From assembly GCF_041434935.1 (NCBI RefSeq), contig NZ_CP107964.1:5067001-5131000 (forward strand): DNA of 64,000 nucleotides. The letters are read 5' to 3'. The notes beneath the pieces are model-generated. The model saw only the letters and a program-made list of their open reading frames with translations, ran no database searches and had not been told where the DNA came from. Source of the DNA: Kitasatospora sp. NBC_00374 (GTDB lineage Bacteria; Actinomycetota; Actinomycetes; Streptomycetales; Streptomycetaceae). Shown here one piece after another: positions 50,889-61,654 of this stretch; positions within the stretch are counted from its first letter, which is position 1, and the number at the start of each line of letters is the position of its first letter. The translations under genes and the position numbers were made by a program.

Positions 50889-53453
50889 TTGAACAGTCTC
50901 CCGGCGCGGAACGCGACGAGCGGCAGCGGTCATGCCGCCGTGCCCGGTCAGCCGGGTGCCCCGATCGGGGCGCGTCGCCCGGTACCGGCACCCGCGCCCC
51001 CCGGCTGGGGCCACGGCGCGGCCGGCTCCATCTACGACTACATCCGGGTCGCCACCTTCGCGATCGGCCCGGACGGCCGGATCAGCCAGTGGAGCGACCG
51101 CGCCGCCGAGTTCTTCGGCTTCCCCGCCACCGACGCGGTCGGGGCCGACCCGATCACCACGTTCGTCCCGCGCGAGCTGTGGCAACGCGGCCGGGCCCGG
51201 CTGGAGCGGATCCTCGACGGCGAGGAGTGGGTCGGCACCGCCCCGTACCGGGACATGGCCGGCGGCGAGGGACTCGCCGAGCTGTACGTGATGCCGGCCA
51301 GCACCGGCCGCGACGCGCCCGGGGCCACCTGCCTCGCCGTCGACCTCGGCCGGCTGCGCACCATCGAGACCGAGCTGGCCGCCTCCGAGGCGGTCTTCGG
51401 CCAGACCCCCACCGGCTTCTTCCTGTTCGACCCGCAGCTGCGCCTCCAGCGGGTCAACGACGCCTTCGCCGGCGCCGTCGGCCTGGCCCCGCCGGACCTC
51501 CAGGGGCTCGGCCCGGCGGACGTCTTCCCGGCCGGGGAGGCCGAACGCCTGCTGGTGGCCCTGCGCAAGGTGCTGAGCACCGGCGCCCCCATCCTCGACC
51601 TGCGGTTCAGCGGCGCGGTGCCGGTCGCCCGGCCGGTCGGCGACGGCCGTGAGCTCGCCCGCCGGGACGAGAACCGGGCCTGGTCGATCTCGCTCTACCG
51701 GCTGAACAGCACGGCCGGCCACCCGATGGGCGTGGCCGGGCAGGTGCAGGACGTCACCAGCCGCCACATCGCCGAGCGCGAGGCGGCGGGCGTCCGCCGC
51801 AACCTCGCCCTGCTCAACGAGGCGAGCAGCCACATCGGCTCCACCCTCGACCTGGAGACCACCGCCAACGAACTGCTCGACGTGATCGTCCCGCAGTTCT
51901 GCGACGTGGCCAACGTCGACCTCTACACCGCCCTGCTGACCGGCGACGCCGGGCCGCTGACCGGCCGACCCGGCGTCCTGGACGGCTGCGGCGAGCTGCG
52001 CCGGGTCGCCGTGCGCAGCAGCGTCGGCAACGCCTCCTCGGTGTTCGGCTCGCAGGGCGGCACCGTCCAGGTCGCCGAGGCCGGCGGCACGCTCTGCTAC
52101 CCGCCCAGGTCCCCGCACGCCCGGGCGCTGCGCACCGGCCGCTCCACCGTGCCGCAGCCCGGCCCGGACCCACTGCTGCGCTCGACCCTGGTCGTCCCGC
52201 TGGTCGCCCGCAACCAGGTCCTCGGCCTGGTCCAGCTCTCCCGCGCGATCGGCAGCGAGCCCTTCGACGCCCGCGACGTCGCCATCGCCGAGGAGCTGGT
52301 GGCCCGCGCCGCGGTCTGCGTGGACAACGCCCGGCTCTACCGCCGCGAGCACGAGCGCGCCCTGATCCTGCAGCGCAGCCTGCTGCCCCCCGGCAAACCG
52401 GCCGCCAGCGGCCTGGAGATCGCCCGCCGGTACCTGCCCAGCAACAACAACACCGAGGTCGGCGGCGACTGGTTCGACGTCATCCCGCTGCCCGGCAGCC
52501 GCACCGCGCTGGTCATCGGCGACGTGATGGGCCGCGGCCTGCGCGCGGCCGTCGCGATGGGCCAGCTCCGGACGGCGGTGCGCACCCTCGCCATGCTCGA
52601 CCTGGACCCGGCCGAGGTGCTCTCGGCGCTGGACGAGATCGCCCGGGGCCTGGGCGACGACACCCAGTCCGGCGAGGAGATCTCCGAGGTCTACCTGGCC
52701 ACCTGCGTGTACGCCGTCTACGACGCGGTCAAGCAGCGCTGCGTCTTCGCCAACGCGGGCCACCTGCCACCCGCGCTGATCGCCCCGGGCGAGCCGGCCC
52801 GGATGGTCGAGGTGCCGCCCGGCCTGCCGCTGGGCGTCGGCGGTGAGCCCTTCGAGGAGGTCGAGGTGTCCCTCACCGAGGGCACCGTGCTCGGCCTCTA
52901 CACCGACGGCCTGGTGGAGTCCCGCAAGCACCAGCTGGACGAGGGCCTGCGGGCCTTCCGGGAGGCCCTGGACAGCGGCTCCCGCGAGCTGGAGCAGCTC
53001 TGCGACGAGGTGCTGGAGGAGCTCAACCCGCACCACGGCGAGGACGACATCGCCCTGCTGATGGCCAAGGTCGTGCCGCTGGCGGAGGACTCGGTCGGCG
53101 ACTGGAAGCTGCCGCCGGAGCTCACCTCCGTCGCCAAGGCCCGCGAGCTGGCCTGCCGCTGGCTGCTGGTGCGGGGCCTGGACGAGCTGGTCGACACCAC
53201 CGAACTGCTGGTCAGCGAGCTGGTCACGAACGCGCTGCGGCACGGCCGCGGCGACATCCGGCTCAGGCTGCTGCGGGACCGCACGATGGTCTGCGAGGTC
53301 TGGGACGACGGCTACTCCCAGCCGCGGCAGCGCCGTGCCCAGGAGACCGACGAGGGCGGCCGCGGCCTGCAACTGGTCAGCCTGCTGGCGGAGCGCTGGG
53401 GCAGCCGCCGGACGCCCAAGGGCAAGATCGTCTGGTTCGAGCTCTCCCTCTAG
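50889..53453 (+). CDS. PAS-GAF-SpoIIE-HATPase multidomain regulator (second of two)
   Basis: 854 aa from TTG 50889, which has GGAGGGG about 8 nt upstream. A GTG at 50799 is in frame, but the 90 bases between have only about 60% G/C at third positions, unlike the gene body, and contain a repeated operator-like motif; hence TTG was chosen. Two PAS domains (IYDYIRVATFAIGPDGRISQWSDRAAEFFGF; VFGQTPTGFFLFDPQLRLQRVNDAFAGAVG) precede GAF, SpoIIE phosphatase (LQRSLLPPGKP, VGGDWFDVIPLPGSRTALVIGDVMGRG, NAGHLPPAL, LYTDGLVESRKHQLDEGL, EDDIALLMAKV) and HATPase (ELLVSELVTNALRHG, GGRGLQLV). Close in layout to the gene before it, so an old tandem duplication is likely. Confidence 0.92.
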   Translation: MNSLPARNATSGSGHAAVPGQPGAPIGARRPVPAPAPPGWGHGAAGSIYDYIRVATFAIGPDGRISQWSDRAAEFFGFPATDAVGADPITTFVPRELWQRGRARLERILDGEEWVGTAPYRDMAGGEGLAELYVMPASTGRDAPGATCLAVDLGRLRTIETELAASEAVFGQTPTGFFLFDPQLRLQRVNDAFAGAVGLAPPDLQGLGPADVFPAGEAERLLVALRKVLSTGAPILDLRFSGAVPVARPVGDGRELARRDENRAWSISLYRLNSTAGHPMGVAGQVQDVTSRHIAEREAAGVRRNLALLNEASSHIGSTLDLETTANELLDVIVPQFCDVANVDLYTALLTGDAGPLTGRPGVLDGCGELRRVAVRSSVGNASSVFGSQGGTVQVAEAGGTLCYPPRSPHARALRTGRSTVPQPGPDPLLRSTLVVPLVARNQVLGLVQLSRAIGSEPFDARDVAIAEELVARAAVCVDNARLYRREHERALILQRSLLPPGKPAASGLEIARRYLPSNNNTEVGGDWFDVIPLPGSRTALVIGDVMGRGLRAAVAMGQLRTAVRTLAMLDLDPAEVLSALDEIARGLGDDTQSGEEISEVYLATCVYAVYDAVKQRCVFANAGHLPPALIAPGEPARMVEVPPGLPLGVGGEPFEEVEVSLTEGTVLGLYTDGLVESRKHQLDEGLRAFREALDSGSRELEQLCDEVLEELNPHHGEDDIALLMAKVVPLAEDSVGDWKLPPELTSVAKARELACRWLLVRGLDELVDTTELLVSELVTNALRHGRGDIRLRLLRDRTMVCEVWDDGYSQPRQRRAQETDEGGRGLQLVSLLAERWGSRRTPKGKIVWFELSL

Positions 53454-53573
53454 CCCGGGCGGGTGTTTGTCCCCGCCGCCCCGCCGTGTCGCCGGGGCGG
53501 CAGGCCCGTGCGTGTCCTTCAGTGGTCATCCCACCCGTCTGTTCGGGTCGGCCGACTATCGACGGAGGAGCGC

Positions 53574-55316
53574 ATGCGCGCCAACCAGGTCGTCGCGGTG
53601 GCCATCGCCCTGCTGCTGGCCGGTACCGCGGCCGGTTGCTCGGACGACCCCGCACCCTCAACCGCCGCCGCCGACCTCGGCGGCACCGACCGGTCGACCG
53701 TCCGTGAGGGCGGCACCCTGCGGTGGGCCGTGGACGCCGTTCCGACGACCCTGAACGTCCACCAGCCCGAGGCCACCGCCGACTCCGCGCTGCTGGCCCA
53801 CGCGCTGCTCCCGAGCCTGTTCCGGCTCGATACGCACGCCCGTGCCAGCGCCGACCCGGACTACCTGGTGTCCGCCGAGTCCACCCCGCCGGGGCAGCGC
53901 CCGCAGACCGTCACCTACCGGCTCAACCCCAAGGCGGTGTGGAGCGACGGCACCCCGGTCTCCGCCGCCGACTTCACCGCCCAGTGGAAGGCCCTGTCCG
54001 GCAGCGACCCGGCCTACCACAGCGACCACCCGGCCGGGTACGCCGGAATCGAGTCGGTCACCCAGGGCGCCGACCCGCACGAGGTCAGGGTCGTCCTGAC
54101 GCAGCCGTACGCGGCCTGGCGGGCCTTGTTCAGCCCGCTCTACCCGGCGGCCGTCACGGGCACCCCGGAGGCCTTCAACCAACCGCTGGCCGACACCTTC
54201 AGGACCTCGGCCGGCCCGTTCACCGTGGCGGCGTACGACGCGGCCGGCGGCAAGGTCGCGCTGGCCCGCAACCCGCGCTGGTGGGGGGAGCCGGCCAAGG
54301 CCGAGGAGCTGGACTTCCTGGCCGTCCCGGCCGCCGACCGGCTGGACGCGCTGGACCAGGACCGGCTGGACATCGCCGCGCTGACCGCCTCCGTCGACCA
54401 CGCCGTGCCGGCCGCCGGCGCGGGCTCCGCGGCGCCCCCGGACGCGGCGGCCGCCGCCGAGGCCTCCGCGCAGGCCCTCAAGCGCGCCGAGGCGCTGCCC
54501 GGCCTCACCCTGCACCGGGCGGCCGCCGCCGCCTTCACCCAGCTCACCCTGAACTCCTCCCGGGGCGCCCTGGCCGACCAAGCCGTCCGCCGTGCCGTCG
54601 CCCGCGCGGTCGACCGCCAGAAGACCGCCACCGCCGCGCTCGGCCCGCTCGGCCTCAAGGCCGCCGCGCTCGGCAACCACCTGCTGATGACGGACCAGGA
54701 CGGCTACCGGGACAACAGCTCGGCCCTCGGCGACACCCCCGCCGCCGACCTGCTCGACCAGGCGGGGTGGCGGGCGAACGGCGCCACCCGCAGCAAGGAC
54801 GGCAAGGAGCTGAGCCTCACCCTGCTGATCCCGGACGGCTCCGCCACCGCCCGCCGGACCGCGGACGAGCTGGCCGCCGAGCTCACCGCGGCCGGAATCG
54901 CGGTCAAGCCGCAGGCGGTCGCCCCGGAGACCTTCGTGGCGCAGCACCTGGCCACCGGCGACTTCGACCTGGCCCTTTTCTCCTGGCCGGCCACCGGCTA
55001 CCCGGGCGGCGAGGACCGCGCGCTGTACGCCAAGCCGCGGCCCGGCCCGGACGGCCTGCCGGTGGTCGGCCTGAACTACGCCAGGACCGGCAGCGAGGAG
55101 ATCGACCAGCTGCTCGACCGGGCGGCCGCCGAGCTGGACCCGGCGGCCCAGCGTGACCTGCTGCAGAAGGCCGACGCGCGGATCTGGCAGCTGGTCCACT
55201 CCGTTCCGCTCTACCAGCGGCCCGACCTGGTGGCCGTCCGTAACAGCGTGGCCGGCGCCGGGGCGTACGGCTTCACCAGCCCCCGCTTCCAGGACGTGGG
55301 CTTCCTCAAGGGCTGA
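53574..55316 (+). CDS. Oligopeptide ABC transporter substrate-binding lipoprotein
   Basis: 580 aa from ATG 53574, behind GGAGGAG. MRANQVVAVAIALLLAGTAAGC is a lipoprotein signal with the lipid-linked Cys at about 22. GGTLRWAVDAVPTTLNVHQPE, YRLNPKAVWSDGTPVSAADFTAQWKAL, ADTFRTSAGPFTV and the C-terminal VHSVPLYQRPDLVAVRNSV are the family 5 (OppA/DppA) blocks. It should capture peptides outside the cell for a permease. No permease gene follows directly; typA is next. In sequence and place it resembles the BldKB region of S. coelicolor, but the assignment is not certain. Confidence 0.9.
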   Translation: MRANQVVAVAIALLLAGTAAGCSDDPAPSTAAADLGGTDRSTVREGGTLRWAVDAVPTTLNVHQPEATADSALLAHALLPSLFRLDTHARASADPDYLVSAESTPPGQRPQTVTYRLNPKAVWSDGTPVSAADFTAQWKALSGSDPAYHSDHPAGYAGIESVTQGADPHEVRVVLTQPYAAWRALFSPLYPAAVTGTPEAFNQPLADTFRTSAGPFTVAAYDAAGGKVALARNPRWWGEPAKAEELDFLAVPAADRLDALDQDRLDIAALTASVDHAVPAAGAGSAAPPDAAAAAEASAQALKRAEALPGLTLHRAAAAAFTQLTLNSSRGALADQAVRRAVARAVDRQKTATAALGPLGLKAAALGNHLLMTDQDGYRDNSSALGDTPAADLLDQAGWRANGATRSKDGKELSLTLLIPDGSATARRTADELAAELTAAGIAVKPQAVAPETFVAQHLATGDFDLALFSWPATGYPGGEDRALYAKPRPGPDGLPVVGLNYARTGSEEIDQLLDRAAAELDPAAQRDLLQKADARIWQLVHSVPLYQRPDLVAVRNSVAGAGAYGFTSPRFQDVGFLKG

Positions 55317-55724
55317 CCGGCTCGCCCGCGGAGCCCACCAGCGGCGCGATCCGGCGGCCGAGGACGGCGGTCCCGGCCGGCGGGGGCGGGCGGGGCGAAC
55401 GGCGCGGAGAGCGCGCAGAGCGTTCCGAGCAGGGTGTGGCGCACGACCGGCGCCGGGGCCTCAGGACGGCCGGACCGGCCTGGGGCCCGGGCGGTTCGGA
55501 GGGCGGAGCACGTGTCCCAGTTGTGATCTTGACCCCCTCGGGGCCCTCCGTTTCGGCCCGCATGGGTGGTTCCCCGTACGATAGGAGGAAGCCGTGGCAT
55601 GTCGTGCCCGGCAGGTGGACCGGTAGTAGCAGGCGGTACGGCGGCAGCGATCAACAGGGGTCGCAGGGTCGCAGGGTCGCAGCCGGGGCGCCGTAACCCA
55701 CGATTTCGGGAGAGTTCGCTCCGC
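55317..55724. other. 408-bp region upstream of typA
   Basis: No gene supported on either strand. The left 120 bp are very G+C-rich. The right part contains the typA promoter and leader; TACGAT near 55577 followed by AGGAGG is a possible -10 and unused ribosome site. A triplet of GGTCGCAG units lies in the leader. Confidence 0.45.
55659..55682. repeat. Three tandem GGTCGCAG units in the typA leader
   Basis: GGTCGCAG occurs three times head to tail (55659-55666, 55667-55674, 55675-55682), 43-66 nt before the typA start. A site for slippage or protein binding; unknown role. Confidence 0.85.
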
Positions 55725-57593
<1,869 letters not shown>

Positions 57594-58004
57594 TCCCAGC
57601 CGGCGTCGGCCGGCCGTCCGTCCTTCGGGGCGGGCGGCCGGCCGACGCCTTTCTTACGCTCTGCAGTCGACGCGCGTAGCAGTTCACACGTCAGTAGTTC
57701 GCTATCCGAACGTGACAGACCGTCATGCATGTCAACTGTCCGTTTCGACCCTGTCTGTGTATGTCGCAAATGTCCGATTATCGAAACTAACTGGCTACCC
57801 ATGTGACCAAATTGAGATCCCTAGTGGTCATGTTCGTATCCGTGTGTGACCGATAGTGGGTTCAGTCGAGCTCGGGTCAAGGGTTACGCGCAGGGGTGCG
57901 CGCCGAACCTCGGGCGAGGAAAGCACCGTTCGGCCATGGCAGTCGATGCCGGCCAACTCCCTCGGTGCGCTCTCGTTTGAAACACGGATTCAGGAGGCAC
58001 ACCC
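57594..58004. promoter_or_regulatory. 411-bp control region of the oligopeptide permease operon
   Basis: After the typA terminator, bases about 57660-57850 drop to roughly half G+C, marked for this genome. TGACCA (57804-57809) and TGGTCA (57825-57830) form an inverted repeat; ATGCAT and several TGTC/GACA words lie at 57705-57770. This must hold the promoter of the SBP gene at 58005. No gene is seen. Confidence 0.5.
57602..57649 (+). terminator. Terminator after typA
   Basis: GGCGTCGGCCGGCCG (57602-57616) pairs perfectly with CGGCCGGCCGACGCC (57635-57649); TTTCTT follows, so it is close to a classical intrinsic terminator. Confidence 0.85.
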
Positions 58005-59642
58005 ATGCGCGGTGCCAGCCAGGCCAAGTGGGTCGTCGCAGCAGTCGCGGTCGCCCTCGCAGCTACCGCTTGTGGCAGCAACGGTGCGAGCAGCGGCGGC
58101 GCCGCGAACGACGCCGCCGTCAACGCCACCGGCACGTTCAGCTACCAGAGCAGCGAGCCGCAGAACCCGCTGCAGCCGGCCAACGCCATGGAGGTCGGCG
58201 GCGGGCGCATCATCAAGCAGCTGTTCAAGGGCCTCGTGGACTACGACCCCGCCGACGGCAAGCTGCGCAACCAGGTGGCCGAGAAGATCGAAACCACCGA
58301 CGCCACCAACTACACCGTCACCCTGAAGTCCGGTTGGACCTTCCACGACGGCACCCCGGTGACCGCGGCCTCCTTCGTGGACGCCTGGAACTGGTCGGCC
58401 AACACCAAGAACGGCCAGATCAACTCCGACTGGTTCTCCGACATCGCCGGCTACGACGCCGTGCACCCGGAGAAGGGTGACCCGACCGCCGAGACCATGT
58501 CCGGTCTGAAGGTCGTCGACGACACCCACTTCACCATCCAGCTGACCGGCCCGGTCTCGTACTTCCAGTACAAGCTCGGCTACACGGCCTTCTCGCCGCT
58601 GCCGAAGGCGTTCTTCACCGACCCGGCGAAGTACGGCCAGAACCCGGTCGGCAACGGCCCCTACAAGTTCGTCTCGTGGGAGCACAACAAGGCGATCACC
58701 GTCGCCGCGTACGACAAGTACGCGGGCCTCGACAAGCCGAAGAACGGCGGCATCGTCTTCAAGAACTACACCCAGCCCGAGGCCGCGTACAAGGACCTCG
58801 TGTCCGACAACGTGGACGTGCTGGACCAGGTCGACCCGAGCGACCTCGCCTCCTACAAGACGGACCTGGGCAGCCGGGCCGTCGACCAGGCCCAGGGCGC
58901 GATCCAGAACATCTCCTTCGCCCTGTACCAGGACGGCTGGAAGCCGGTCGACAAGGCCAAGGTCCGCCAGGGCCTGTCGATGGCGATCGACCGCGACACC
59001 ATCACCAAGACCGTGCTGAACGGCTCGCGTCAGCCGGCCGACAGCTGGGTCGCCCCGGGCGCCATGGGCTACAAGGCCGGCACCTGCGGCGACGCCTGCA
59101 AGTACGACCCGGCCAAGGCGAAGCAGCTGATCACCGAGGGCGGCGGCGTCCCCGGCAACAAGATCACCATCGTCTACAACTCCGACGGCGGCCACAAGGA
59201 GTGGGTGGACGCGGTCTGCAACTCCATCCGCCAGGCCACCGGCGTCGAGTGCCTCGGCGACCCGAAGCCGGACTTCAAGACCTCGCGCGACCTGATCAAG
59301 AAGAAGCAGGTCGAGAGCATGATGCGGACCGGCTGGGTGCAGGACTACCCGCTGAACGCCAACTTCCTGCGCGACGTCTACGGCACCGGTGCCGCCGCCA
59401 ACGACGGCAGCTACTCCAACCCGGAGTTCGACAAGCTCGCCGCCGAGGCCGACAAGGCCACCTCGGTCGAGAAGACCGCGGAGCTCTACCAGCAGGCCGA
59501 GGCCCAGCTGGCCAAGGACATGCCGGCGATCCCGCTCTGGTACTACAAGACCACCTCGGGCTACTCGAACAACGTCCAGAACGTGAAGTTCGACTCGTTC
59601 GGTGACCCGGTCTTCACCCAGGTCGAGGTCAAGCAGAAGTAA
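58005..59642 (+). CDS. Oligopeptide ABC transporter substrate-binding lipoprotein
   Basis: 545 aa from ATG 58005, with AGGAGG 7 nt upstream. The lipoprotein signal ends ALAATACGS, with lipidated Cys at about 24. FSYQSSEPQNPLQPANAMEVGGGRIIKQLFKGLVDYDP, YTVTLKSGWTFHDGTPVTAASFVDAWNWS, PVGNGPYKFVSWEHNK and MPAIPLWYYKTTSGYSNNVQNV are OppA-family blocks. It starts an operon-like cluster with two permease and two ATPase genes. A terminator-like hairpin between it and the first permease gene probably makes the binding protein more abundant than the channel. Confidence 0.95.
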   Translation: MRGASQAKWVVAAVAVALAATACGSNGASSGGAANDAAVNATGTFSYQSSEPQNPLQPANAMEVGGGRIIKQLFKGLVDYDPADGKLRNQVAEKIETTDATNYTVTLKSGWTFHDGTPVTAASFVDAWNWSANTKNGQINSDWFSDIAGYDAVHPEKGDPTAETMSGLKVVDDTHFTIQLTGPVSYFQYKLGYTAFSPLPKAFFTDPAKYGQNPVGNGPYKFVSWEHNKAITVAAYDKYAGLDKPKNGGIVFKNYTQPEAAYKDLVSDNVDVLDQVDPSDLASYKTDLGSRAVDQAQGAIQNISFALYQDGWKPVDKAKVRQGLSMAIDRDTITKTVLNGSRQPADSWVAPGAMGYKAGTCGDACKYDPAKAKQLITEGGGVPGNKITIVYNSDGGHKEWVDAVCNSIRQATGVECLGDPKPDFKTSRDLIKKKQVESMMRTGWVQDYPLNANFLRDVYGTGAAANDGSYSNPEFDKLAAEADKATSVEKTAELYQQAEAQLAKDMPAIPLWYYKTTSGYSNNVQNVKFDSFGDPVFTQVEVKQK

Positions 59643-59674
59643 TCAGGCCGGCACCGCACGGCTTGAAACGACAC

Positions 59675-59716
59675 GGCCGGTGCCCTCCGCCCCACAAAGG
59701 CGGACCGGCACCGGCC
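59675..59716 (+). terminator. Intercistronic hairpin between SBP and permease genes
   Basis: GGCCGGTGCC pairs with GGCACCGGCC, and TCCGCC with GGCGGA inside it, with a C/CC bulge and a 7-nt loop. It starts 33 bp after the SBP stop and may cause partial termination or protect the SBP mRNA. Confidence 0.7.
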
Positions 59717-59779
59717 TTGTCACGCCATAGAACCTCTGTGACGGGATGACGGCCCGGCAGAGTATTGGATGGAGGCATG

Positions 59780-60706
59780 ATGGGGCGCTTTGTCGCGAGG
59801 CGACTGCTCCAAATGATCCCGGTCTTCCTGGGTACGGTCACACTCATCTTCCTGATGACGCGTGCGCTCCCCGGAGACCCGGCCGCAGCGATGTGGGGCG
59901 ACAAGGCGGCAGACCCGGCCCAGCTCGCCGCGTTCAGGCACAAGATGGGTCTCGACGTCCCGTGGTACGAGCAGTACTACAACTACATGGTCGACCTGTT
60001 CCAGGGTAAGTTCGGGACGACCATGTCCGGCCGCCCGGTGATCGAGGTGATCTCCGACGCCCTGCCGGTAACGGTGCGACTGGCCCTGCTGGCCTTCGCC
60101 ATCGAGATCGTCCTGGGTGTGGCGATCGGCCTGTTCGCGGGTCTTCGCCGGGGCAAGGCGTTCGACAAGAGCACCCTCATCCTGACGCTGCTGCTGATCT
60201 CCATCCCGGTGCCGGTGCTGGGCTTCATCTTCCAGAACGTCTTCTCCACCCAGCTCGGCTGGGTGACGCCGACCGTCCAGGACTCCGAGAACCTCGGCCA
60301 GTTGGTGCTGCCCGCCATCGTGCTCGGCTCGCTCTCGCTGGCCTACGTCGCGAGGCTCACCCGCACCTCCATAGCCGAGAACATCAAGGCCGACTACATG
60401 CGCACCGCGGTGGCCAAGGGCCTGCCGAAGCGCCGCGTGATCGGCACGCACCTGCTGCGGAACTCGATGATCCCGGTGGTCACCTTCCTCGGTACCGACC
60501 TGGGCGCCCTGATGGGCGGAGCGATCGTCACCGAGGGCATCTTCAATGTCAAGGGCGTCGGCAACGCGCTGTACCACGCGATCAACCTCAACGAGGGCGC
60601 GACCGTGTCCGGGTTCGTGGTCGTCCTGGTGCTCATCTACCTCGCCGCCAGCCTGATCGTCGACCTGCTCTACGCGGTCCTGGACCCGAGGATCCGGTAT
60701 GCCTGA
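59780..60706 (+). CDS. Oligopeptide ABC permease, DppB/OppB type
   Basis: 308 aa. ATG 59780 is chosen over 59777 because GGAGG is then 4-5 nt away rather than 1-2. MGRFVARRLLQMIPVFLGTVTLIFLMTRALPGDPA is the typical first helix and loop of OppB. Six helices total; the ATPase-contact EAA-like loop is YMRTAVAKGLPKRRVIGTHLLRNSMIPVVTFLG. It forms half of the membrane channel with the next gene product, whose ATG overlaps its stop by 8 bp. Confidence 0.95.
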   Translation: MGRFVARRLLQMIPVFLGTVTLIFLMTRALPGDPAAAMWGDKAADPAQLAAFRHKMGLDVPWYEQYYNYMVDLFQGKFGTTMSGRPVIEVISDALPVTVRLALLAFAIEIVLGVAIGLFAGLRRGKAFDKSTLILTLLLISIPVPVLGFIFQNVFSTQLGWVTPTVQDSENLGQLVLPAIVLGSLSLAYVARLTRTSIAENIKADYMRTAVAKGLPKRRVIGTHLLRNSMIPVVTFLGTDLGALMGGAIVTEGIFNVKGVGNALYHAINLNEGATVSGFVVVLVLIYLAASLIVDLLYAVLDPRIRYA

Positions 60707-61637
60707 CCTGACCGACACCAAGACCGAGATCCCGGCGCAGCGCACGGCCGAGGTCCCTGCGCCCAAGCAGGAGAAGGCCCGCAGCCTCGGGCTGGACGCC
60801 TGGCACGACCTGCGCAAGCGGCCGATCTTCATCATCTCGGCGCTGCTCATCGTGCTGCTGATCGTGATCGCGATCGCCCCGGGCCTGTTCACCTCGGTGG
60901 ACCCACGCGCCGGCGACCTGCGCACCCACTACCTGACGAAGCCGAACTACTCGCACCTCTTCCAGGCCGACTGGTTCGGATACGACGGCCAGGGCCGTTC
61001 GATCTACGCCCGGGTGATCTACGGTGCCCGCGCCTCGGTCGTGGTCGGCATCTGCGTGACGGCCGGTGTCACCATCCTTGGCGGGCTGGCGGGCATGTTC
61101 GCCGGCTACTTCGGCGGCTGGGTCGACACGATCATCTCCCGGGTCACCGACATGTTCTTCGGCATCCCGCTGCTGCTGGGCGCCCTGGTGGTGCTCAACG
61201 CCTTCACCACACGCACCGTCTGGAGCGTGGTCTTCGCCCTGGTCGCCCTCGGCTGGACCCAGATGACCCGCGTCATGCGCGGCTCGGTCATCACGGTGAA
61301 GCAGGCCGACTACGTGACCGCCGCCAAGGCGCTCGGCGCCGGCACCGGACGGATCATGCTCAAGCACATCCTGCCGAACGCGATCGCCCCGGTGATCGTG
61401 GTCGCGACCATCGCGCTGGGCGGCTACATCGCCACCGAGGCGACGCTGAGCTTCCTCGGCATCGGTCTGCAGGACCCGACCATCTCCTGGGGCATCGACA
61501 TCAACTCGGCCCAGAAGGTGATCCGTACCGCCCCGTTCGCACTGTTCTTCCCCGCGGGCATGCTCAGCATCACGGTGCTGGCGTTCATCATGCTCGGCGA
61601 CGCGGTGCGTGACGCCCTCGACCCCAAGCTGCGCTGA
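60699..61637 (+). CDS. Oligopeptide ABC permease, DppC/OppC type
   Basis: 312 aa from ATG 60699. A charged N-terminal tail of about 40 residues is followed by FIISALLIVLLIVIAIAPGLFTSVDP, the OppC_N helix. HLFQADWFGYDGQGRSIYARVIYGARASVVVG is the OppC motif. The EAA loop is YVTAAKALGAGTGRIMLKHILPNAIAPVIVVATIALGGYIATEATLSFLGIGLQDP. It pairs with the DppB-type protein. The 8-bp overlap with its gene shows tight coupling. Confidence 0.96.
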   Translation: MPDLTDTKTEIPAQRTAEVPAPKQEKARSLGLDAWHDLRKRPIFIISALLIVLLIVIAIAPGLFTSVDPRAGDLRTHYLTKPNYSHLFQADWFGYDGQGRSIYARVIYGARASVVVGICVTAGVTILGGLAGMFAGYFGGWVDTIISRVTDMFFGIPLLLGALVVLNAFTTRTVWSVVFALVALGWTQMTRVMRGSVITVKQADYVTAAKALGAGTGRIMLKHILPNAIAPVIVVATIALGGYIATEATLSFLGIGLQDPTISWGIDINSAQKVIRTAPFALFFPAGMLSITVLAFIMLGDAVRDALDPKLR

Positions 61638-61654
61638 GAGAGGTGGCACGCACC

